From: a virus
IMG/VR virus record: IMGVR_UViG_3300035670_000458
Span: 1 to 42,782 of that record
Reading direction: 5' to 3' (one strand)
Length of the DNA stretch: 42,782 bases
Every line of letters starts with the position of its first letter. Positions within the stretch are counted from its first letter, which is position 1. The notes beneath the pieces are model-generated. The model was not told the origin of the DNA. It worked only from the letters and a program-made list of their open reading frames with translations, and did not search any database. Of this stretch, positions 1 through 9,003 are shown in pieces. The position numbers and the translations under genes are program-made.

Positions 1-849
1 ATCTTCAGCGAAACCTTTTTCTATAATTTTAGCAGGATTAATACCCAATCTTTCAACTTGAGCTTCAGCACCTCCCACAACGGAACCATACAATCCGGCC
101 TGAGTAGGAGAGTATCCTTGGTCAAGTTTTTCTTGAGCAGACCTGCCGGCTGCCAAAGTTCCAAACCCCGCCAATCCGGCAGGAGTAAAAGCTATCAAAG
201 AGGACCCTATACCTTTTGATACATCTTCAGCAACTTTCCCGACAAAAGGCTTTTGTTCATATAGTTCCTGATTCCTCTGTTCATACCCCTGATAATAAGG
301 ATTTTCATCAATAAGATTTTCATTCTCCGACGGATAAACCCCCGTTATTTTCTGCCTTATATCCCGCATACCGGGAGAACGATAAAAAGTATTAGCGATA
401 CCCCTAACACCCTCATTAACCATCTGCCTGACTCCCTCTTTAACATCATCTAAGAAAGGAGTTTTATTTTCAGCGGCAGCTTGCCCCTTTTTAAATAATT
501 TCTGTTTAGCAGAAGGCGGCTCTTCAGCGAGAATCTTTTTATACCAAGGCAAATTTTTATAATACTCCTCATAAGGTATGATCTCACCCGAAGCAAACGG
601 ATACGGATTTGAATTCCCGGTCAAAGCAGATTCATTTGTCGTCGGCATAGCTGAAGCTTGCTGCCTGTACAATTCCTCTTCCTGCTGCCTAAATGCCCGA
701 GAAGCCTGCTTATTTTTTTTAAGTAACGGACTTTCCTCCATTTCAAAAACAAAATCATCCCAAGTTTTTATTTTATTTTCGAAAGAATTACCGGTTGAAT
801 TTTCTTTATTGCCTGCCTCTAAAACATAGTCATTCCAACTTTTGCTCAT
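1..849 (-). CDS. Giant polyvalent virion protein, N-terminal part (runs off the left edge)
   Basis: The open frame begins at ATG 849 (N-terminus MSKSWNDYVLEAG), after an AAGGCGGTG ribosome binding site, and stays open to base 1: 283 codons without a stop. Residues 1-110 are polar and contain the short motifs EESPL and NESAL. Residues about 205-270 are rich in Gly and Ala (for example SSLIAFTPAGLAGFG), like the membrane-interacting stretches of ejected virion proteins. If the two-base repeat AT at the window ends is collapsed, the frame continues directly into the gene ending at 36919, giving about 2,236 residues. It follows the Asn/Gln-rich virion gene by 21 bp, so it belongs to the late operon. 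The function of this part alone is not known; a role in DNA ejection or an internal virion location is inferred from position and size. Confidence 0.8.
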   Translation of the reverse strand, partial: MSKSWNDYVLEAGNKENSTGNSFENKIKTWDDFVFEMEESPLLKKNKQASRAFRQQEEELYRQQASAMPTTNESALTGNSNPYPFASGEIIPYEEYYKNLPWYKKILAEEPPSAKQKLFKKGQAAAENKTPFLDDVKEGVRQMVNEGVRGIANTFYRSPGMRDIRQKITGVYPSENENLIDENPYYQGYEQRNQELYEQKPFVGKVAEDVSKGIGSSLIAFTPAGLAGFGTLAAGRSAQEKLDQGYSPTQAGLYGSVVGGAEAQVERLGINPAKIIEKGFAED

Positions 850-870
850 AGATTCACCGCCTTAGTCAAT

Positions 871-2817
871 CTAATTTTTATCAGATGTTAAATACTTGCT
901 TAAATCAATATCAGTTTTATATTGATTAGTTCCTCTGAGGATATCAATAAATGCCTTCAAATCGCCTTTCCCGTTTAATACTTGAGCATTACTGTACCCG
1001 TTCGAATTAATTTTCTTAAACCATTCTTCGGGTTTTAATCCTGACTTAAGAAAATCATCATAAGCAGCCGAAATTCTCTCTGACCTTTCAGCCTCTATTC
1101 CAATTTTTGAAATATTAGCTTTAGCGGTAGCAGCCGCAGTATTTGCGTTCATCCTTGAAGTTTCGGCATTCTGTTGAGAAATTCCGATTTGAGCTTTACT
1201 TTCTGTAATCCTCTGCCGTATTTCTTCCATCTTCAAGGAAGCTTCAACAGGCCCATACTTTTTAGCAATATCAATTTCCTGCTTCATTTTTTCTATAGTC
1301 AATTTAGCTTGTTGCAATTTTGTTCCTGTCAACTCTTTAGCCAATTCTTTTTCAAGAGCTTTAATCTCGTTTTCAATTTCCTGAGATTTAACAATAACCG
1401 ACTGTTTGATTTGGTCCATAGTAGGGATTATCTCTGCCGACGAGTCGATAGTATTTCCATATTTAGCCATAAGTTCAGGACTTTTCCTAATTTTATCATT
1501 CCTGAAAGCCATCAAGATGCCTTTTAAAACAGGGTCATCAGTTTTATTTATAACTGCCGCATAATCCGGAATTGACCTGAGGTAACTAAGGGTGGTTTCC
1601 GGCAAAGTACTTATTACGGTCCTAACCGGTATATAACCTGTCTCTCGACCAACGGCAATCTGGTTTTGTAACTGACGTTGCTGTTCTTGCACTGTAGGTT
1701 TACCGTCATATTGTCCGGTTACATTTGATTGCGTAATACTATTTCCAAATTGCCTTTGCTGTTCCTGTACCGTTGGTGTGTTATTATAAGAACCGGTTAT
1801 ACTCGCCTCATTCACCCCTCTGTTAAAAGCAGTTTGAGCAGCATCCTGCCCGAGTCCATAAGCTGTCAAATAATTTTTCTGATTCTGCAATTGTTGATTC
1901 TGTTGCAGCTGTTGATTCTGAGCATACTGATTATAAACATTATTTTCCATGCCTTGTAATGCGTTTAACTGTGCAAACTGAGCGTTCCTGTCCGCGTTGA
2001 ATTGATTCATTGCCGTGTTGTAATAGCTTGGAATGAGTCCCTGCGCCGCTTCCTGCTGTTTTATCCCCGTAAACGTGTCAAAAACTCTTGTGCCTCTCTT
2101 CGCCATATCTTTTAGTACCGTTTCTTTAGCCTGCTTTTGTGCCTGCTGTAAAGCAGCATCATTGTTCGGGTCATAATTAAACTGCATACTTCTAATTTTT
2201 GCGAGTTGGTCGGCCAATTGCGCATTATACGGACTTTGATATGGCTGTACAGGAGTAAGCTGCGGCATATTAGCCGACAACTCTGCACTTACCATTTTTG
2301 CTAATTTCATGTAGTCAATGTTTCCGGTATTGTTTGTATTAATACTGGTATTTCCCGTATTCCCTGTACCAACACCAATATTACCCGTATTCCCTGTACC
2401 AACACCAATATTACCCGTATTCCCTGTACCGACACCCGTATTACCGGTATTAGTAAAAACAGGTTGACCTCCGACATAGTTTATGCCTATATCGGAAGGA
2501 TTCCCGCTTCCGATTTTACTTCCACCTGCAAATCCACCTGCAAATCCACCCGCAGGGATAGGATTAGGCGCAATGCCATTCGCCGCTAATGTATTATTAT
2601 TAGCCTGCCATTCCAAAGCCGTCATTGTCGGCGCAGCCGTAGACCCCGGAACACTTACATTTGCTGTCGGTACAGCAGGTGTAGCGACTGAACCCGGAAC
2701 ACCCGCAACAGGAGCAGGCGCATATTGAGCCGCCTTATCAAGATATGTTTGCGGATTACCTCCGTTTTTCGCCGCTAAATTTGCAAGATTCATATAAACA
2801 CTGTATTTATCTGCCAT
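871..2817 (-). CDS. Asn/Gln/Gly-rich internal virion or tail protein (648 aa)
   Basis: I chose ATG 2817 (MADKYSVYMNLANLAAK) because AAGGAG lies just upstream; a longer in-frame version would lack a site. Residues about 120-175 are built from repeated Gly-Asn-Thr-Gly units. The middle is very rich in Gln and Asn. Two copies of a TG-Y-x(3)-PTVQEQQRQ unit follow at about residues 350-385. The last 200 residues are predicted coiled coil, rich in Lys, Glu and Ala. Low-complexity proteins of this kind sit between the tail genes and the giant protein in podovirus-like phages and are usually virion components. The exact role (internal core, tail needle or ejection protein) cannot be fixed from sequence alone. 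Confidence 0.75.
   Translation of the reverse strand: MADKYSVYMNLANLAAKNGGNPQTYLDKAAQYAPAPVAGVPGSVATPAVPTANVSVPGSTAAPTMTALEWQANNNTLAANGIAPNPIPAGGFAGGFAGGSKIGSGNPSDIGINYVGGQPVFTNTGNTGVGTGNTGNIGVGTGNTGNIGVGTGNTGNTSINTNNTGNIDYMKLAKMVSAELSANMPQLTPVQPYQSPYNAQLADQLAKIRSMQFNYDPNNDAALQQAQKQAKETVLKDMAKRGTRVFDTFTGIKQQEAAQGLIPSYYNTAMNQFNADRNAQFAQLNALQGMENNVYNQYAQNQQLQQNQQLQNQKNYLTAYGLGQDAAQTAFNRGVNEASITGSYNNTPTVQEQQRQFGNSITQSNVTGQYDGKPTVQEQQRQLQNQIAVGRETGYIPVRTVISTLPETTLSYLRSIPDYAAVINKTDDPVLKGILMAFRNDKIRKSPELMAKYGNTIDSSAEIIPTMDQIKQSVIVKSQEIENEIKALEKELAKELTGTKLQQAKLTIEKMKQEIDIAKKYGPVEASLKMEEIRQRITESKAQIGISQQNAETSRMNANTAAATAKANISKIGIEAERSERISAAYDDFLKSGLKPEEWFKKINSNGYSNAQVLNGKGDLKAFIDILRGTNQYKTDIDLSKYLTSDKN
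2353..2445 (-). repeat. 30-bp tandem repeat coding Gly-Asn-Thr-Gly units
   Basis: Two perfect 30-bp copies lie at 2371-2400 and 2401-2430, with partial, diverged copies on both sides. Read on the minus strand each unit encodes ten residues of the GNTGNIGVGT type. The unit length is a multiple of three, so changes in copy number would lengthen or shorten the linker without breaking the frame. Confidence 0.85.
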
Positions 2818-2842
2818 GCTATCACTCTCCTTGTTATAACTC

Positions 2843-3520
2843 TTATATTGAGGTTGCAGATACAACACCCGCATTATCAACCGTGATACGCCAACTTGTA
2901 CCATCCGGGGATTTCACTACCGGACCTTTGGAGCTGTCAAAAGTTAAATCTCCCGTCATATTATCGCCTGAATCATTTACGGGCGTATAACCTAAAGCAG
3001 CTTGTTTCCCGTTGAATGTAGACCAATCGTTTTTATCCAAATAACCATCATGAGTAGCATCGGCTTTAGGTATAGATACCGTATTTACAAGCCTCCCCAA
3101 TGGCGTTGAAAACGTCAAAGGGTTTTCGTAATCTGTCCCGGCCGTAGCTGCTCCAACACTTCCTGCTGTACCTTTTAATATTCCCGCTAAAGAACCGATA
3201 GTCATTCCGGCAAACGTCGGGCTTGCTGTTGAGTCCAAATCTTGCGGGCCCGAAAGCGTAATTGTACCGTCACCATCATTAGTCACTGTAACCCTTTTCG
3301 CCGTGCCGGCAATCCAACTCGTCAAATCCGATACACTTTCCAAACTGCCTGATGCATTGGTAGAAACAATCCTGCTTGCAGACAATCCCAAAATAATACT
3401 CGAAACATCAATATGCCTTAACAAATGCCTCAAGCGTCTTTCAAGTTCAATCTTATACTGAAGAATATCTTTAGCCGGGTCGCCTGTATTCGGAATAGAA
3501 ATATTTGGTAACATCCCCAT
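2843..3520 (-). CDS. Tail-associated structural protein (225 aa)
   Basis: ATG 3520 is preferred because AGGAGG lies 8 bases upstream; an in-frame GTG at 3526 is too close to that site. After a short helical N-terminus (residues 1-45) the protein is beta-rich and contains phrases common in phage tail and fibre proteins: a DSTASPTFAGMTIG segment, a GILKGTAGSVGAATAG segment, and DGYLDKNDWSTFNGKQAALGYTPVN near residue 170. The end resembles a short C-terminal beta domain with SPDGTSWRITVDNAG. It lies in the late operon between two structural genes. A fibre or tail-appendage role is likely; the host ligand is unknown. Confidence 0.7.
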   Translation of the reverse strand: MGMLPNISIPNTGDPAKDILQYKIELERRLRHLLRHIDVSSIILGLSASRIVSTNASGSLESVSDLTSWIAGTAKRVTVTNDGDGTITLSGPQDLDSTASPTFAGMTIGSLAGILKGTAGSVGAATAGTDYENPLTFSTPLGRLVNTVSIPKADATHDGYLDKNDWSTFNGKQAALGYTPVNDSGDNMTGDLTFDSSKGPVVKSPDGTSWRITVDNAGVVSATSI

Positions 3521-3532
3521 AAGCACACCCTC

Positions 3533-4930
3533 CTAATCGTGTATTCTTCCGTGAATCTCTAAATAATGCAGCTTGCTCGGTCCTGTACCCGATACTTTCA
3601 ACCTATTCCACTTAACCGCATTTAAAGTCGTTGAAGGTATCCTCACCCTCTGATTCTGTTCATTTGCACTCGTAGAAAACGTATACAAAGTAGCCCAATC
3701 ATTATTATCCACAGTTTCCGAATAACTTAGTATAAGCGTGCTGCCGCTTGGCAAGTCGACAATTGCATAAATATCCGATATAGTTTTTAGATTCTTAAGC
3801 GGTACAAAATTCATAACTCCCGTTTCATGGCTCCACGTAATAGCCGTAGAATCATCAGCAGTTCCTTGATTGAGCTTTTGCACAATGCCGCCCGTAGTTA
3901 TACCGTATAAATCTTGTCCTGCCGTAAAAAAGTTAACAAACCCGACATTCCAGACATACCACATCTTCAAATCTACATCATACTCAAGTGTTAGGTTATT
4001 TGTCGTTTGGGCTGCACCGTAGGGAAACGACAAATATATGTATTTCCCCCATTGCCCGGCACAAATATTTTGCTTATAGGTATAGTTAATATTTTCAAGA
4101 TAAGACTTAACTTTCTGACTGACATCAATAGGCAACCCTCCTGTAAATGCCAAAAACTTACCGTAATCAAGCCAATATAAAACTCCCGTTTGGCCGTGTA
4201 TAATCGTTGCTCTTTGACTGACATTCCCTACCGGTATAGGCTCACTCGGGTCAAAATCATCGGAGGTTTTCCCATAGACGATGTGCATACTCTGGTCACT
4301 CCATCCGATTGTCATATCATTGTAAACGGCTAAGGCCGTTTCGGTTCCAATCATACCATACAACCCGATTTGGTCTGCATCCCCTGTAGTCCAATTAGTT
4401 ATATCCCCAACATCACTGGCATATATAGTAGCATTAAGCAACGCAAACATACGATTATCCGAAGCCGCCATAAGCTTTGTCGCAGGCATAGCCGTAAGAT
4501 TAGCAGCCGCCGACCCGTTCCAAGATTTCTTTTCAGTCCCATTTGAGAATATCGTATACTTTGTACTCCCGTCGGTAAACTCAATAAACTCGGCTTTAGC
4601 ATTAGTCAATCCCGTAGCAACATTAACATAAGCACTCGTACCCGCATTCCAATACTTCCAAGTCGTACCGTCCACGACATGAAAAACACTTGCCCCCCTT
4701 GCCGTAGCACCGTTTACGGCTGTCAACGGAGTCCCTCCCGACCCGTACATTGCGACAGTCCCGGGCCTCGGAGCAAGCGCAGGATAGTACCTATTCGAAA
4801 CATTCAATTGAGAAACGCCTTCAGACAATTTAATCTCGAAGGCGTTTACCCCTGTGTTTACACCATCACCCAATTTCAGTATAACGGGTTTCATTTTATT
4901 CGGAAGCGACCTAACGCCCCAATAGGCCAT
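3533..4930 (-). CDS. Large beta-rich tail/stabilisation-type protein (465 aa)
   Basis: The protein is Gly-, Thr- and Trp-rich throughout with many short beta strands and no helix-rich part, which suggests a beta-propeller-like fold. Early residues read LSEGVSQLNVSNRYYPALAPRPGT. Its size (465 aa) and its position just after the adaptor gene match the tail-hub or packaged-DNA-stabilisation proteins of P22-like podoviruses, but I see no single motif that proves homology. The ATG at 4930 follows GAGGGAGTG. The gene ends 13 bp before the next start. It could also be a receptor-contacting hub protein. Confidence 0.65.
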   Translation of the reverse strand: MAYWGVRSLPNKMKPVILKLGDGVNTGVNAFEIKLSEGVSQLNVSNRYYPALAPRPGTVAMYGSGGTPLTAVNGATARGASVFHVVDGTTWKYWNAGTSAYVNVATGLTNAKAEFIEFTDGSTKYTIFSNGTEKKSWNGSAAANLTAMPATKLMAASDNRMFALLNATIYASDVGDITNWTTGDADQIGLYGMIGTETALAVYNDMTIGWSDQSMHIVYGKTSDDFDPSEPIPVGNVSQRATIIHGQTGVLYWLDYGKFLAFTGGLPIDVSQKVKSYLENINYTYKQNICAGQWGKYIYLSFPYGAAQTTNNLTLEYDVDLKMWYVWNVGFVNFFTAGQDLYGITTGGIVQKLNQGTADDSTAITWSHETGVMNFVPLKNLKTISDIYAIVDLPSGSTLILSYSETVDNNDWATLYTFSTSANEQNQRVRIPSTTLNAVKWNRLKVSGTGPSKLHYLEIHGRIHD

Positions 4931-4947
4931 ACAACATCACTCCCTCA

Positions 4948-5607
4948 TCAATATTCTTCAACTTGTCTTGCTTTAAGCGGCGCAGTATCAAACTTATCCT
5001 GCAAATCCTTTAAAGCGGTTGTCATTTCTCCATCATATTTCCGCTGCCAATAGTCCGCAATAGTAGCATCCGGATTATCCCCGATACTCGCACAATTCTG
5101 AATCAACCCGTATTTAAGCAAATTATGATACTTTGCATCCACTTCGGGAATATCCGTAGTAGCAGATATAGCCGTAATCTCACGATAGTAATACCACCTT
5201 ATTTCTAAATTAGTCGTCTGCAATGCCGCCCCGTCTTTAACAAGCATAACAGTATTGTTACCGATAAACGTATAATAACACCCGTCGTCAATCTCTCTGC
5301 TGTCATTAACCCCCACATACTCGAATGTATCCCAAACAGTATCATCATCAATGCTCCCTGTAGCCTCTTGAGAAACCATAATCTTAATAATCTGCTCGGG
5401 CTTGCAATCGCTCGGCAAGCTGTATGTAAGTTGGTCGTCTATCGAGTATGACGTATAATAATCATGTTCCCAACGCACTCTTAAAAGCTTATTATCAATT
5501 TCATCAAGTATCTGATTCAATATGATAATCTTATTTGCACTCGACACATCTGCCGTCCGTGGATACATTAATTCCGCATAACTTATAATTTGTGCAACCG
5601 TAGCCAA
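4948..5607 (-). CDS. Head-tail adaptor (connector) protein
   Basis: The 219-residue protein has helical ends and a beta-rich middle. The order is an N-terminal helix (AQIISYAELMYPR), a stretch with WEHDYYTS, LPSDCKPEQI, a tyrosine-rich strand pair (LEIRWYYYREI), and then IPEVDAKYHNLLKYGLIQNCASI, followed by a terminal helix. A segment of the form 'P-x-x-x-H-x-x-L-x-x-x-A/G' before a final helix is typical of phage adaptor proteins of the SU10/P22 gp4-like type that dock on the portal. The start is TTG at 5607 with GGGGGTG upstream. Homology is inferred from layout, size and the segment pattern. Confidence 0.6.
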   Translation of the reverse strand: MATVAQIISYAELMYPRTADVSSANKIIILNQILDEIDNKLLRVRWEHDYYTSYSIDDQLTYSLPSDCKPEQIIKIMVSQEATGSIDDDTVWDTFEYVGVNDSREIDDGCYYTFIGNNTVMLVKDGAALQTTNLEIRWYYYREITAISATTDIPEVDAKYHNLLKYGLIQNCASIGDNPDATIADYWQRKYDGEMTTALKDLQDKFDTAPLKARQVEEY

Positions 5608-5620
5608 ATAATATCACCCC

Positions 5621-6205
5621 CTACACCAACAAGGTTTTTGAAAAGTCAGCCTGCTTTAAATCATCAATAAAATTAAATATATTATCACAATCACCTGTAG
5701 AGGGTTCATTCCCTGACCCAAACATTGTTGTCAAGTCAACAACTAAAACTTCTTTAACTTTCATCACTTTTCCATTTGCTGTGGCCGCATCAGCGTATCG
5801 TGGATATATCACAAATTTTATATTCCCCGTTTCGACGGCTGTTAATGTAACAATCCCCGTAAGTTTATACCATGTATCTATAGTTGGTACAGTTTGATTT
5901 TTTGCTACTTGCTGTCCCCCTGTTGTACCTTGTATAACAGTAAATATATTAAGTGCTGATGAATTTGTTACTTGAGCCAAACAGGCAACATATAATTTTT
6001 TCCCTGTAGCACAAGCCGTCAATGTGCTTTTATTTGCTTCAGGGTATGCGCCCCCGCCGTTACCTGTAACACTTAATATATTATTAGAAGCTGATATTGC
6101 TGAATTATTTACGCCCCATCCTGTTGTATCTACAAAATTCCCATTGGTTAAGAGATTTGTATACGTAAATACGCATAACTGTTTACTAAAATTTATTAGT
6201 TTCAT
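5621..6205 (-). CDS. Carbohydrate-binding-like tail appendage protein
   Basis: Residues 16-31 (TNLLTNGNFVDTTGWG) match the usual opening of jelly-roll carbohydrate-binding modules in phage tail proteins. Near the C-terminus DLTTMFGSGNEPSTGDCDNIF matches the FG-x-GNEP motif that often follows such modules in Firmicutes phages. The module occupies about residues 15-165. The ATG at 6205 follows AAGGAG. It sits directly after the tailspike gene, which supports a role in host-surface binding as a companion appendage; the sugar bound is unknown. Confidence 0.7.
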   Translation of the reverse strand: MKLINFSKQLCVFTYTNLLTNGNFVDTTGWGVNNSAISASNNILSVTGNGGGAYPEANKSTLTACATGKKLYVACLAQVTNSSALNIFTVIQGTTGGQQVAKNQTVPTIDTWYKLTGIVTLTAVETGNIKFVIYPRYADAATANGKVMKVKEVLVVDLTTMFGSGNEPSTGDCDNIFNFIDDLKQADFSKTLLV

Positions 6206-6220
6206 AATACAACTCCTTTT

Positions 6221-7840
6221 TTAGTTAAGAGCTACCCAATCTGTATTAGTAAGACCTATCGACTTATACCAATCGCTGTTTGTAGAATCAAAAACTTCTT
6301 CACCTATAAATCTGGGAGTCAAAACTCCGCTTGGGCTTCCTGCATTTGTCCTATATCCTATCTGAGAGAATTCATACCACGTACCTTGAGAAATAGTTAT
6401 TGTTTGGCCTGTGACAGTTACTTTTACAGACGGGTCAACTTCAAATGTTCCTGCGACATAATCAATTGCATCAATAACAGCATATAATGTGGCAGGCCCC
6501 GTATCTGCACCGGGTATTTCTACGTAATCCCCCAATTGAAATTTAGTTATATCTGTCGGCGTTACGGTATTAGTAGTTGAATCAGCATCACAGCCGGCGT
6601 CTGTAACCGCAGTAGATTTATTGAATCCCCACGTAGCTGCACCCAAAAAATACCACCCTACAGGATCACCGATAGCCCTATTTGTGTTATAACATATAGA
6701 CCCGTGCTTATATCTTCCTGATGTTGGTTTTGCAGACGCATAAGTAATGATTTGACCGTCAAGAATTGTTCCGTATTCGTCTCCTGACATGCTAACAGAT
6801 TCGGCTACCTCTTTTGTTGATGAACGATAAGGATAAGCTATCTTATAAGTCGTCGAAAGATACCTATTGTTGTTAATGATTAACATATCAAGATAGCATT
6901 CAAGAGCATATATTGCAAATTTTGTAATCGTATTAAAATAATTGTTGTTGATGGTTATGTTTTTAAAATCGTCACCGTCAAAATATATTCCATAAGGAGC
7001 GTCGTACATAAGATTGTTTCTAAATGTTACATTATGTACAGCACCTTCTAAATACCAACAATAATCATTCGATGGTGATTCAGTGTGATTTCCGGTTACT
7101 TCAACATTATAGCATCCATTACCAATATGACTTCCGACATTATCAAGCACATTATCAGCAATAACTAATGTTTCAACCTGAGTTCCGGCTGAATAATTAG
7201 TTAAACCCGTTTCTCCAATGCTTATATTATACGTATCATTATCCCATAAAGTATTATTTTTGATGTATATAGTTGTTGAAGCGTTTACTTCGTCGCTTCT
7301 CTTATAGCAAGCAATACCCCTCGTACAATCATTTATATTGTTGCCGATTACATATGTTGTCCATGCACCGGAAATCATTATGCCGGTTGCCAAATTGCGC
7401 AGTGTATTACTTCTAATATAAATCTTTCTGCTCGTACCGTGTACATATATACCTGTGCCAACATTTGTGCCATTTGACCTGATATTAAGATCTTCAATTT
7501 CCAACCCGATAACATTATCAATATCAATACCTGTCATTGAACCTTCAAGCAATATATTACTACCATCAGCATAGTTTACGCCTATTAATTTTGTATCATT
7601 ATAGGCTATGCTTAAAGCTGATGTTATGTAATACGTACCTTGCGGGAAAAATACAATAGCTCCGCCGGCAGCAACAGCCGCATCAATGGTATCCTGTATA
7701 GATTCGGTATCATCCGTTGTACCATCGCCAACAGCACCATAGTTCTTAACACTTAGAATACCAAACTTATCACTTTCCAATAAATTGCTTAATTCAGATT
7801 GTGCCGTCAAATACGCTATCTGTTCAGCCATTGTAGTCAT
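6221..7840 (-). CDS. Tailspike with right-handed parallel beta-helix (pectate-lyase-like)
   Basis: Residues 28-60 carry the hallmark opening of the pectate lyase 3 superfamily (FGILSVKNYGAVGDGTTDDTESIQ), followed by GGAIVFFPQGTYYI. From about residue 90 to 330 there are regular beta-helix rungs with Asn-rich turns such as IYIRSNTLRNL, TIYIKNNTLWD and ITINNNYFNT. The last 180 residues form a separate C-terminal part with VTPTDITKFQLGDYVEIPG, probably trimerisation or capping. Phage proteins of this class bind, and often cut, cell-surface polysaccharide. No catalytic pair can be assigned with confidence. The start follows AAGGGGGTG. Confidence 0.85.
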   Translation of the reverse strand: MTTMAEQIAYLTAQSELSNLLESDKFGILSVKNYGAVGDGTTDDTESIQDTIDAAVAAGGAIVFFPQGTYYITSALSIAYNDTKLIGVNYADGSNILLEGSMTGIDIDNVIGLEIEDLNIRSNGTNVGTGIYVHGTSRKIYIRSNTLRNLATGIMISGAWTTYVIGNNINDCTRGIACYKRSDEVNASTTIYIKNNTLWDNDTYNISIGETGLTNYSAGTQVETLVIADNVLDNVGSHIGNGCYNVEVTGNHTESPSNDYCWYLEGAVHNVTFRNNLMYDAPYGIYFDGDDFKNITINNNYFNTITKFAIYALECYLDMLIINNNRYLSTTYKIAYPYRSSTKEVAESVSMSGDEYGTILDGQIITYASAKPTSGRYKHGSICYNTNRAIGDPVGWYFLGAATWGFNKSTAVTDAGCDADSTTNTVTPTDITKFQLGDYVEIPGADTGPATLYAVIDAIDYVAGTFEVDPSVKVTVTGQTITISQGTWYEFSQIGYRTNAGSPSGVLTPRFIGEEVFDSTNSDWYKSIGLTNTDWVALN

Positions 7841-7852
7841 GAGCGCACCCCC

Positions 7853-8443
7853 TTAGTCTTTTAAAACTTTAATTTGCGCCGTACTCCCGGAAGTATCACC
7901 AATCAGATATATAAATCCATTCCCCGGAACTTTCATATCTTCTGCCATTCCCGCAGTATACTTAAACGAATTATTAGTTGTCGGATAAATAAGCTTATTG
8001 TTTGCATTAACCCAAGTATTCCCGCTAATATTGTGAAACAAAATATTCTTTCCTGCAAGCATAAATCCGACTGAAGCCCTACTTCTGTTACCCGCCGTTA
8101 TAGTCCCTATCGTAGCGTTACCGCTTGCTTCCCTCACCGTAATAGTTCCGACAGCAACGGTACTGAATCTGCCGTATATATCACCCAAGAAAAACCCGTA
8201 CACATTATTCCAAGCAGTTTCAACAGTAGCCGCCTGACTCGTCCCCAACATAGTAACAGTTTCATACATCAATACATTAGTCCCGTATTTAGTCCCGATA
8301 ATCGTCAACATATTCACATCGCTTGCACTGTCAGATATAACCTCGACCCCGTCATTAGCCGGCATATTGGCCAATGCCGACCCTCCAATTTGGAATAACG
8401 GGATGCAGTAATCTTGCTCTTTAAACTGAGGAAATGATAGCAT
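7853..8443 (-). CDS. Small beta-rich virion protein (196 aa), function unknown
   Basis: The protein has a short charged N-terminus (MLSFPQFKEQDYCIPLFQ), then alternating hydrophobic strands rich in Thr, Ile and Gly, without membrane segments. It ends with GNGFIYLIGDTSGSTAQIKVLKD. It lies directly upstream of the tailspike gene in the same operon with 12 bp between them, and its start follows AAGGGTGATT. Position and composition suggest a virion component, perhaps a tailspike adaptor or trimeric appendage. I do not recognise the family. Confidence 0.6.
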   Translation of the reverse strand: MLSFPQFKEQDYCIPLFQIGGSALANMPANDGVEVISDSASDVNMLTIIGTKYGTNVLMYETVTMLGTSQAATVETAWNNVYGFFLGDIYGRFSTVAVGTITVREASGNATIGTITAGNRSRASVGFMLAGKNILFHNISGNTWVNANNKLIYPTTNNSFKYTAGMAEDMKVPGNGFIYLIGDTSGSTAQIKVLKD

Positions 8444-8449
8444 CTATAA

Positions 8450-8719
8450 TCACCCTTTCTTGAGTTTTTTTCCGCAATTAACAATATCAATCGTTTTTTT
8501 GTGATAGCCGCTACAGTGCTTGCAGAACAGCCCCGTAACCGCTGAAGTTTTACTTTCGGTTAGATTTGATAACTCTTCCGCTTGCGCAAACGGTACAGTA
8601 GCGGCTAAAACACCATTCGAGTCCGACAACGCTTGGTTTAAATTCTTGAGTTCCTGCCAAATGTTATACAACAATTGTTCTTTCAAATCCATTCGTGCTT
8701 CCCGTTTTATTTCAAACAT
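8450..8719 (-). CDS. Small protein with a Cys-rich C-terminus
   Basis: I placed the start at ATG 8719 (MFEIKREARMDLKEQ), with AGGTG six bases upstream; this overlaps the end of the preceding gene by 8 bp, a coupling-type overlap. An alternative start at MDLKEQ is possible. Residues 12-40 form a helix; the C-terminus has a C-x2-C pair (FCKHCSGYHKK) and a later Cys (IVNCGKK), together suggestive of a small metal-binding knuckle. The function is unknown. It belongs to the late operon between the repeat-built virion protein and the tailspike module. Confidence 0.65.
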   Translation of the reverse strand: MFEIKREARMDLKEQLLYNIWQELKNLNQALSDSNGVLAATVPFAQAEELSNLTESKTSAVTGLFCKHCSGYHKKTIDIVNCGKKLKKG

Positions 8720-8945
8720 TTTCATCACCTGTGATTTCGTTCTCATCAGCTTTTATATCGGTGCTGGTATCACTGTCTCTTTCCAACTCCTTCAATGCTT
8801 CAATTTTACCCCTCAAAAAATTAGCATGTGCCGCCAACTCTTCACCTTTCTTGTTGAAAATAACGATTTGTTCTCTTACATTCTGCATAGCCTTCATGGT
8901 ATTGTGTAAATCAACTTCAACTTTCGCAATCTTAGTTTTCAACAT
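8712..8945 (-). CDS. Small coiled-coil protein (77 aa)
   Basis: Nearly the whole protein is predicted coiled coil (heptad-like stretches from KIAKVEVDLHNTMKAMQNVREQ to KIEALKELERD), ending in an acidic tail rich in Asp and Glu. ATG 8945 follows GGAGGG by five bases. It is the first gene after a strong intrinsic terminator, so its transcription depends on read-through or an unseen promoter. The function is unknown; an assembly factor or minor virion part is plausible. Confidence 0.65.
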   Translation of the reverse strand: MLKTKIAKVEVDLHNTMKAMQNVREQIVIFNKKGEELAAHANFLRGKIEALKELERDSDTSTDIKADENEITGDENV

Positions 8946-8967
8946 AATATCCCTCCATAAAATTTAT

Positions 8968-8990
8968 AAAAAGGGGGATTATCTCCCCCT
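8968..8990 (-). terminator. Intrinsic terminator after the repeat-built virion gene
   Basis: On the minus strand a perfect 7-bp stem AGGGGGA/TCCCCCT with a 5-base loop is followed by TTTT. It lies 14 bp after the stop codon of the 362-residue structural gene. It probably lowers expression of the downstream small and tailspike genes relative to capsid genes. Confidence 0.75.
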
Positions 8991-9003
8991 ACAACAAAAT
9001 AAA

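Noticed and set aside
6221-7840. Diversity-generating retroelement acting on the tailspike
   Set aside because: No reverse transcriptase gene and no template repeat were found in the window.
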